From Microlunatus capsulatus (GTDB lineage Bacteria; Actinomycetota; Actinomycetes; Propionibacteriales; Propionibacteriaceae), in NCBI RefSeq assembly GCF_017876495.1, contig NZ_JAGIOB010000001.1:2046001-2110000 (forward strand): DNA of 64,000 nt, written 5' to 3'. Positions 58,537-64,000 of the stretch are shown in pieces. A program made the translations under genes and the position numbers. Numbering within the stretch: position 1 is the stretch's first letter; the number at the start of each line of letters is the position of its first letter. The notes beneath the pieces are model-generated. The model did no database searches, was not told the DNA's origin, and saw nothing but the letters and a program-made list of their open reading frames with translations.

Positions 58537-60439
58537 CGGTCTCGTCCTCCCGGGCCTCGAGGGCCGTGGCCCCGTCGGGGCCCGACGCGAACTGGGTCCG
58601 GTACAGCTCGGCGTAGCGGCCGCCGAGGGCCAGCAGCTCGTCGTGCCGGCCGCGCTCGATGATCCGGCCGTCCTCGAGCACGAGGATGAGGTCGGCCGAG
58701 CGGACCGTCGAGAGCCGGTGCGCGATGACCAGCGCCGTCCGGCCCTGCAGGGCCTCGCCCAGCGCCGCCGTCACCGCCGCCTCGGAGGTGGAGTCCAGGG
58801 AGGCCGTCGCCTCGTCCATGATCACCACGCGGGGGTGGGCCAGCAGCAGCCGGGCGATGGTCAGCCGCTGGCGCTCGCCGCCGGAGAGCCGGTAGCCGCG
58901 CTCCCCCACGACGGTGTCGAGCCCCGCGGGCAGCTCGGCGACCAGCGTCTCCAGCCGGGACCGGCGCAGCGCCGCCCACAGCTCCTCCTCGCTGGCCCCC
59001 GGGTTCGCCAGCAGCAGGTTGCCGCGGATCGAGTCGTGGAACAGGTGCCCGTCCTGGGTGACCATGCCGAGCGCCTCGCGCAGGCCGGCGAAGCTGAGGT
59101 CGCGGACGTCGACGCCGCCGATCCGGACCGCGCCGCCGTCGACGTCGTAGAGCCGGGCCAGCAGCTGGGCCACCGTCGACTTGCCGGCGCCGGAGGAGCC
59201 GACGAGCGCGACCATCTGCCCGGGCTCGGCCCGGAAGGTCACGTCGTGCAGCACCGGCACGCCGCCCCGGTTGTCCAGCACGGCCACCTCCTCCAACGAG
59301 GCGAGCGACACCTTGTCCGCGGTCGGGTAGGCGAAGTCGACGTGGTCGAACTCGACGCCGACGGGCCCGGGCGGGACGACCGTGGCCCCGGGCCGCTCGG
59401 TGATGAGGGCGGGCAGGTCGAGGATCTCGAAGACGCGCTCGAAGCTGACGAGCGCGCTCATCACCTCGACCCGGGCCCCGGCCAGCGAGGTGAGCGGGGC
59501 GTAGAGGCGGGTGAGCAGCAGCGCCATCGTCACCACGGCACCGGCCTCCAGGGAGCCGCTGAGGGCGAACCAGCCGCCCAGGCCGTAGACCAGCGCCAGC
59601 GCGAGCGCCGAGACCAGGGTCAGCGCCGTCACGAACACCATCTGCAGGTACGCCGAGCTGACGCCGATGTCGCGCACCCGGGTGGCGCGGACGCCGAACT
59701 CCTCCGACTCCAGCTCGGGCCGGCCGAACAGCTTGACCAGCGTGGCGCCGGGGGCGGAGAACCGCTCGGTCATCTGGGTGCTCATGGTGGCGTTGTGGTT
59801 GGCCGCCTCGAGCCGCAGCTGGGCGAGCCGCCGGCCCATCCGGCGGGCGGGCAGGACGAACACCGGCAGCAGCAGCAGCGCCAGCACGGTGATCTGCCAC
59901 GACGTCGAGAGCATCACCACGAGCGCGAGGACGACGGCGACGAAGTTGCCGACCACCCCGGACAGCGTGTCGGAGAACGCGCGCTGCGCGCCGATCACGT
60001 CGTTGTTGAGGCGGCTGACCAGCGCGCCGGTCCGGGTGCGGGTGAAGAAGGCGACCGGCATCGTCTGCACGTGGTCGAAGACCGCGCGCCGCAGGTGCAG
60101 GATCAGCGTCTCCCCGATCTGCGCCGACAGCCGCCGCGAGACCAGCCCGACGGCGGCCTCGGCGACGGCGATGCCCGCGATCAGCAGGGCGAGCCGGACG
60201 ACGACGGCCGGGGCCGAGCGGCTGGTGATGGCGTCGATGACCTCCCCGGCCAGCAGCGGGGTGGCGACGGCGAGGAAGGCCCCGACGACGCTCAGCACGA
60301 CGAAGACGCCCAGCGCGACCCGCTGGGGGCGGGCGAAGCCGGCGATCCGGCGGACCGTGACGCGGGAGAAGGGACGCTTCTCCTGCTGCGCCGACATCGT
60401 CCGGTACAGGGTCGACCAGGCGGCGCTCTCCATGCTCAT
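58526..60439 (-). CDS. ABC exporter half-transporter (membrane + ATPase)
   Basis: The 637-aa protein fuses six membrane helices (about 40-330) to a nucleotide-binding domain with Walker A GSSGAGKST near 430, signature LSGGERQRL near 532 and Walker B VVIMDEATAS near 551. The type resembles MsbA/LmrA-like lipid or drug exporters; the substrate is unknown. It starts at ATG 60439 (MSMESAAW). It is divergent from the next histidine kinase gene. Confidence 0.92.
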   Translation of the reverse strand: MSMESAAWSTLYRTMSAQQEKRPFSRVTVRRIAGFARPQRVALGVFVVLSVVGAFLAVATPLLAGEVIDAITSRSAPAVVVRLALLIAGIAVAEAAVGLVSRRLSAQIGETLILHLRRAVFDHVQTMPVAFFTRTRTGALVSRLNNDVIGAQRAFSDTLSGVVGNFVAVVLALVVMLSTSWQITVLALLLLPVFVLPARRMGRRLAQLRLEAANHNATMSTQMTERFSAPGATLVKLFGRPELESEEFGVRATRVRDIGVSSAYLQMVFVTALTLVSALALALVYGLGGWFALSGSLEAGAVVTMALLLTRLYAPLTSLAGARVEVMSALVSFERVFEILDLPALITERPGATVVPPGPVGVEFDHVDFAYPTADKVSLASLEEVAVLDNRGGVPVLHDVTFRAEPGQMVALVGSSGAGKSTVAQLLARLYDVDGGAVRIGGVDVRDLSFAGLREALGMVTQDGHLFHDSIRGNLLLANPGASEEELWAALRRSRLETLVAELPAGLDTVVGERGYRLSGGERQRLTIARLLLAHPRVVIMDEATASLDSTSEAAVTAALGEALQGRTALVIAHRLSTVRSADLILVLEDGRIIERGRHDELLALGGRYAELYRTQFASGPDGATALEAREDETVTG

Positions 60440-60568
60440 GCCGACCAACCTAGGCGTCGGCACCGACACCTCCGCACCGTCGAGGACGCCCGGGGTGGGG
60501 ACAACCCCCCACCGGGTCCGTCGGGCAGCCGGATGGTGACCGCGGCGGCGCTCGACGAGCGTGGAGCC

Positions 60569-61909
60569 ATGACCTCCACCGACCTCGCACCCGGCGTCCC
60601 GGGCACCGACGTGCTCGACCTCTACGACGCGCTCCCGCCCCTGGCCGGCCCGGCCCCGACCCGCCAGGATGACCCCGTGACGTCCCTGATGACCGACGTG
60701 TCCCGCAACACCGGGGTGCTGGTCGGCACGTTCGCCGTCTACCTCGCCGCCTTCGTCGTCTGCACCACCCTCGTCAGCGCCGGGCTGGGCCTGGCCGTGC
60801 TGCTCGTCGGGCTGTTCCTGCTGCTGGCGGCCCTCGTCGTCGCCGGCTGGGCGGCCCGGATGAGCCGCGCGCTGCTCGCCTCGGCCGGCCACGCGCTGCC
60901 GCCGACCCGCTACCCCGCCGCCGGCCCCGGCCTGCGCGGACGGCTGCGCCGGCTCACCTCCGTGCAGGCGTGGCGCGACCTGCTGCACGTGCTGGTCAAC
61001 TTCCCCGTCAGCGTCGTCACCTTCTCCCTCGCCCTCACCTGGGTCCTCGGCGGCCTCGGCGGGGTGACCTACTGGTTCTGGAGCCGCTTCCTGCCCGAGG
61101 GCAACCAGGGCCTCCCGGACCTGCTCGGCTTCCCGGGGCGGCTGGCCGACGTCAGCGTCAACACCGTCGTCGGCGTGCTGCTGCTGGTGAGCACCCCGGT
61201 GGTGCTCCGCGGCCTGGTCCGGCTGCACGTGGCCCTGGCCCGCGCCCTCGTCGTGGACGAGGCCGGAGCCCTGCGCGAGCGGGTCGACGCGCTCACCGAG
61301 AGCCGCAGCGCGGCCGGCGGAGCCGAGGTCGACACCCTCCGCCGGCTGGAGCGCGACCTGCACGACGGCCCCCAGCAGCGGCTGGTCCGCCTCGGCATGG
61401 ACATCTCGGCGGCCCAGCGACGCCTCGACGACGACCCGGTCCGCGCCCGGGCGCTGCTCGACGAGGCGCTGCAGCAGTCGCAGGACGCGCTGGCCGAGAT
61501 CCGCACGCTCTCCCGGGGGATCGCCCCACCGATCCTCGCCGAGCAGGGGCTGCGGGCCGCCGTCACCGCGCTCGCCGCCCGCGGCAGCATCCCCACCCGC
61601 GTCGACGTCGCCGACGTCCGGCTCTCCGACGCGGCGCAGAACGCGGCCTACTTCGTCGTGGCCGAGGCCCTGACCAACGTCGAGAAGCACAGCGGGGCGA
61701 GCCACGCCTCCGTCGAGGTCGCCGCCGTCGGCGGGCTCGCCGTCGTCGTGGTCGGCGACGACGGCACCGGCGGCGCCGCGCTGGCCAAGGGCCACGGGCT
61801 GTCGGGGCTGGCCGACCGGCTGGCCGGTGTCGACGGCACGCTCACCGTCGACTCCCCCGCCGGCGGGCCGACGCAGCTGACCGCCACGCTGCCGCAGAGC
61901 CGGGGCTGA
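60569..61909 (+). CDS. NarL-type sensor histidine kinase
   Basis: The 446-aa kinase has four membrane helices in the N-terminal half (about 47-67, 71-91, 138-165, 188-210), the HisKA_3 phospho-acceptor box RRLERDLHDGPQQRLVRLG near 270 and a C-terminal ATP domain (VAEALTNVEKHSGAS near 369, DDGTGGAALAKGHGLSGL). ATG 60569 has a weak site; GTG 60677, with AGGA 7 nt upstream, is a good alternative start. It is followed 44 bp later by its partner regulator. Confidence 0.92.
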   Translation: MTSTDLAPGVPGTDVLDLYDALPPLAGPAPTRQDDPVTSLMTDVSRNTGVLVGTFAVYLAAFVVCTTLVSAGLGLAVLLVGLFLLLAALVVAGWAARMSRALLASAGHALPPTRYPAAGPGLRGRLRRLTSVQAWRDLLHVLVNFPVSVVTFSLALTWVLGGLGGVTYWFWSRFLPEGNQGLPDLLGFPGRLADVSVNTVVGVLLLVSTPVVLRGLVRLHVALARALVVDEAGALRERVDALTESRSAAGGAEVDTLRRLERDLHDGPQQRLVRLGMDISAAQRRLDDDPVRARALLDEALQQSQDALAEIRTLSRGIAPPILAEQGLRAAVTALAARGSIPTRVDVADVRLSDAAQNAAYFVVAEALTNVEKHSGASHASVEVAAVGGLAVVVVGDDGTGGAALAKGHGLSGLADRLAGVDGTLTVDSPAGGPTQLTATLPQSRG

Positions 61910-61953
61910 GCACGACGCGCGCGGCGGGGCCCGGCCGTGCCAGGCTGGGCCCC

Positions 61954-62598
61954 GTGCGCGTGGTGGTGGCCGACGACTCGGTGCTCCTGAGGGAGGGGCT
62001 GGTCCGGCTGCTGGACGAGGCCGGCTGCACGGTGGTGGCCGCCGTCGGCGACGCCCCGGGGTTCCTGGCCGCGGCGGCCGAGCACCGGCCCGACGTCGCC
62101 GTCGTCGACGTGCGGATGCCGCCCACGATGACCGACGACGGCCTCCGCGCCGCCGTCCGCGCGCGCGAGGAGCAGCCCGACCTCGCCGTCCTCATGCTCT
62201 CGGCCTACATCGAGCTGTCCTACGCCGACGTGCTGCTCTCCAGCGGCCGCGGCCGGGTCGGCTACCTGCTCAAGGACCGCGTCACCTCCCTCGACGTGCT
62301 CGTCGAGGCGCTGCGGACGCTCACCGCGGGCGGCACAGTGCTGGACCCCGAGGTCGTCGCCCAGCTGCTGGTCGGCCGGCGGACCGACCCGCTGGACGCG
62401 CTCACCCCGCGCGAGCGGGACGTGCTGGGGCTGATGGCCGAGGGACGCAGCAACGCGGCGATCGCCGAGCGGCTGGTCGTCGGCCAAGGCGCGGTCGAGA
62501 AGCACATCTCGAACATCTTCACCAAGATCGGTCTGCCCGACGCCGGGGGCGACAACCGCCGGGTGCTGGCGGTGCTGGCCTGGCTGCAGGCCCGCTGA
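61954..62598 (+). CDS. NarL/LuxR family response regulator
   Basis: The 214-aa regulator has a receiver with DD at residues 7-8, phospho-acceptor Asp52 (VVDVRMPP), Lys in LLKDRVTS near 108, and a LuxR-type helix-turn-helix (LTPRERDVLGLMAEGRSNAA, then AVEKHISNIFTKIGL). The start is GTG 61954. It is the partner of the preceding kinase; the regulon is unknown. Confidence 0.94.
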   Translation: MRVVVADDSVLLREGLVRLLDEAGCTVVAAVGDAPGFLAAAAEHRPDVAVVDVRMPPTMTDDGLRAAVRAREEQPDLAVLMLSAYIELSYADVLLSSGRGRVGYLLKDRVTSLDVLVEALRTLTAGGTVLDPEVVAQLLVGRRTDPLDALTPRERDVLGLMAEGRSNAAIAERLVVGQGAVEKHISNIFTKIGLPDAGGDNRRVLAVLAWLQAR

Positions 62599-62648
62599 GC
62601 CGCGCGCGGACCGGCCGCCGGCGCGTGCGGGGGCGGTAGCCTCCGGTC

Positions 62649-63599
62649 ATGGCGGCGGAGCGGATCGAGCTGGAGGTCGAGGGGCGCACGGTCTCGATCA
62701 GCAACCCGCAGCGGGTGTACTTCTCCGCCCGCGGGGAGACCAAGCTGGACCTCGCGCAGTACTACCTGGCCGTGGCGCCCGGCATCGTCAACGCGCTGTA
62801 CCACCGGCCGTGCATGCTGCACCGGTTCCCCGACGGGGTGGACGGGGAGAAGGTGCACCAGAAGCGGGTGCCCCCGGGCGCCCCGCCCTGGCTGGAGACG
62901 GTCCGGGTGCACTTCCCCCGCTACCACCGGCACGCCGACGAGCTGTGCGTCGCCCACCCGGCCGACGTGCTGTGGGCCGTGCAGATGTCGACGGTGGAGT
63001 TCCACCCCTGGAACTCCCGCCGCGACGACACCGAGTCCCCCGACGAGTGGCGGATCGACCTCGACCCCATGCCGGCCGCGACCTACGACGACGTCCGCCG
63101 GACCGCGGGCGTGGTGCAGGAGCTGCTCGCCGAGCTGGGCGCCGTCGGCTACCCGAAGACCTCGGGCGGCAAGGGCCTGCACATCTACGTGCGGGTGGTC
63201 CCCGAGCACGGGTTCGGCGACGTCCGGCGGGCCGCGCTGGCCTTCGCGCGCGAGGTGGAGCGGCGGGCCGACGGGCTGGTCGACACCACCTGGTGGCGCA
63301 AGGACCGCGACCCGGGCTCGGTCTTCGTCGACTACAACCAGAACGCCCGCGACCACACGATCGCCTCCGCGTACTCGGTGCGCGGCACCCCGGAGGGGCG
63401 GGTCTCCGCGCCCCTGCGCTGGGACGAGGTCCCCGACGCCGAGCCCGGCGATTTCACGCTCGCCACCATGCCGGCCCGGTTCGCCGCGCTGGGCGACCTG
63501 CACGCCGACATCGACGCGCACCCCTACCGGCTGGGCACGCTGCTGGAGTGGGCCGAGCGCGACGAGCGGGACGGCGCCGAGGCCCCGCCCGAGGACTAG
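62649..63599 (+). CDS. LigD-type polymerase domain protein (second copy)
   Basis: The 316-aa stand-alone primase-polymerase domain begins with an ISNPQRVYF segment and has FPDGVDGEKVHQKRVPPGAP near 58. The metal-binding D-x-D is in WRIDLDPMPAA near 138, and TSGGKGLHIYVRV lies near 175. It is clearly different from the protein at 50613-51572 but of the same superfamily. No ligase or ku gene is adjacent. A role in repair synthesis is likely but not shown. Confidence 0.9.
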   Translation: MAAERIELEVEGRTVSISNPQRVYFSARGETKLDLAQYYLAVAPGIVNALYHRPCMLHRFPDGVDGEKVHQKRVPPGAPPWLETVRVHFPRYHRHADELCVAHPADVLWAVQMSTVEFHPWNSRRDDTESPDEWRIDLDPMPAATYDDVRRTAGVVQELLAELGAVGYPKTSGGKGLHIYVRVVPEHGFGDVRRAALAFAREVERRADGLVDTTWWRKDRDPGSVFVDYNQNARDHTIASAYSVRGTPEGRVSAPLRWDEVPDAEPGDFTLATMPARFAALGDLHADIDAHPYRLGTLLEWAERDERDGAEAPPED

Positions 63600-63623
63600 C
63601 GCCCGGGGCGGGGCCGGCCGGCC

Positions 63624-64000
63624 TCAGCTGGGGGTGACCCGGATGATCCGGTCCTTCCCGCCGCCGTTGGAGGTGGTGAGGTAGAGCAGCCCGTCCGGGC
63701 CCTGCTGCAGGGTGCGGATCCGGCCGAAGCGGTCGGCCCCCGGCACCGTCCGGGTGCTGGTGACCTTGCCGCCCTTGTCGAGGAACAGCAGGCGGACGTC
63801 CTCGCCCTTGAGCTCGGCGACCGCGAGGGCGCCGTTCCACGTCTCCCACCGCTTCCCGCTGAGGAAGGTCATGCCGCTGGTGGCCACGGTCGGGTTGCCC
63901 GAGGACCACAGCGCGGGCACGGCCTTCGGAAACTTCTTCCGGTCGGTCATGGGGACGGACTCGTCGTAGCCGGGGCCCGGGTCCCAGCCGTAGTTGGCCC
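63624..64000 (-). CDS. PQQ-dependent sugar dehydrogenase-like protein, partial
   Basis: The gene runs off the end of the window, so only the C-terminal 125 residues are visible (from ANYGWDPGPGYDESVPM). The beta-propeller motifs GKRWETWNGALAVAELK, RIRTLQQGPDGLLYLTTSN and DRIIRVTP match the C-terminus of glucose/sorbosone dehydrogenase-like proteins, which are usually exported and use PQQ and calcium. A signal peptide would lie outside the window. Confidence 0.85.
   Translation of the reverse strand, partial: ANYGWDPGPGYDESVPMTDRKKFPKAVPALWSSGNPTVATSGMTFLSGKRWETWNGALAVAELKGEDVRLLFLDKGGKVTSTRTVPGADRFGRIRTLQQGPDGLLYLTTSNGGGKDRIIRVTPS

Overview
The window is contiguous chromosomal DNA from a very high-GC actinobacterium. 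The evidence is an Lsr2 nucleoid protein, a class E sortase, an HspR-controlled dnaK-grpE-dnaJ-hspR operon with HAIR operators, a separate purS/purQ/purL, DUF3151, DUF427, LigD-type polymerase-domain proteins, and many GTG starts with GTGA stop-start overlaps. The overall gene content resembles Geodermatophilaceae, but that placement is inference. No tRNA, rRNA, CRISPR, prophage or transposase was seen.

Layout. 0.1-3.1 kb: a membrane CDP-glycerol glycerophosphotransferase-like protein coupled to an HpcH/HpaI-type aldolase. 3.5-5.5 kb: lsr2 and zwf. 5.7-9.3 kb: a glycerate kinase-allantoinase-allantoicase operon that turns allantoin into ureidoglycolate and disposes of the glyoxylate carbon. 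9.4-11.9 kb: a 57-aa protein, an M20 dipeptidase and a SIS protein. 12-28.2 kb: purine biosynthesis (purL, purQ, purS, purC, purB, purD, purA), interrupted by a large membrane protein, an MFS transporter, a PspC protein, an ABC-2 exporter and a LacI regulator. 28.4-33.8 kb: DUF3151, CorA, class II FBP aldolase, a membrane protein, and a divergent GntR/SIS amino-sugar pair. 33.9-45.3 kb: a split ClpC2-like pair, TrmH, DedA, aldo/keto reductase, LemA, pyrE, sortase E, a VOC protein, a succinate-semialdehyde dehydrogenase-like enzyme, an aminotransferase, a D-cysteine desulfhydrase-like enzyme, DUF4328 and a spermidine-synthase-like protein. 45.4-55.9 kb: clpB, small proteins, an LLM oxidoreductase, a LigD-like polymerase and the hspR-dnaJ-grpE-dnaK chaperone operon. 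56.1-63.6 kb: an OmpR-type two-component system, an ABC exporter, a NarL-type two-component system and a second LigD-like polymerase. The window ends inside a PQQ-dependent sugar dehydrogenase-like gene.

How the genes work together. HAIR boxes (CTTGAGY-N7-RCTCAAC type) lie before both dnaK (three) and clpB (two), so HspR, encoded at the end of the dnaK operon, probably controls both disaggregase partners. Seven de novo purine genes lie on one strand in several transcription units.

The most unusual signals are: (1) an in-frame insertion of about 170 codons, low in GC and predicted coiled-coil, between the M domain and NBD2 of ClpB; (2) a dispersed family of about 110-bp structured intergenic repeats (four members), all just after gene 3' ends, with a conserved 9-nt apical loop and compensatory stem changes; (3) a ClpC2-like system split into a 70-aa HTH protein and a 188-aa Clp_N protein, with a GTTGAC palindrome upstream; and (4) a DUF6986-like aldolase near the allantoin genes.
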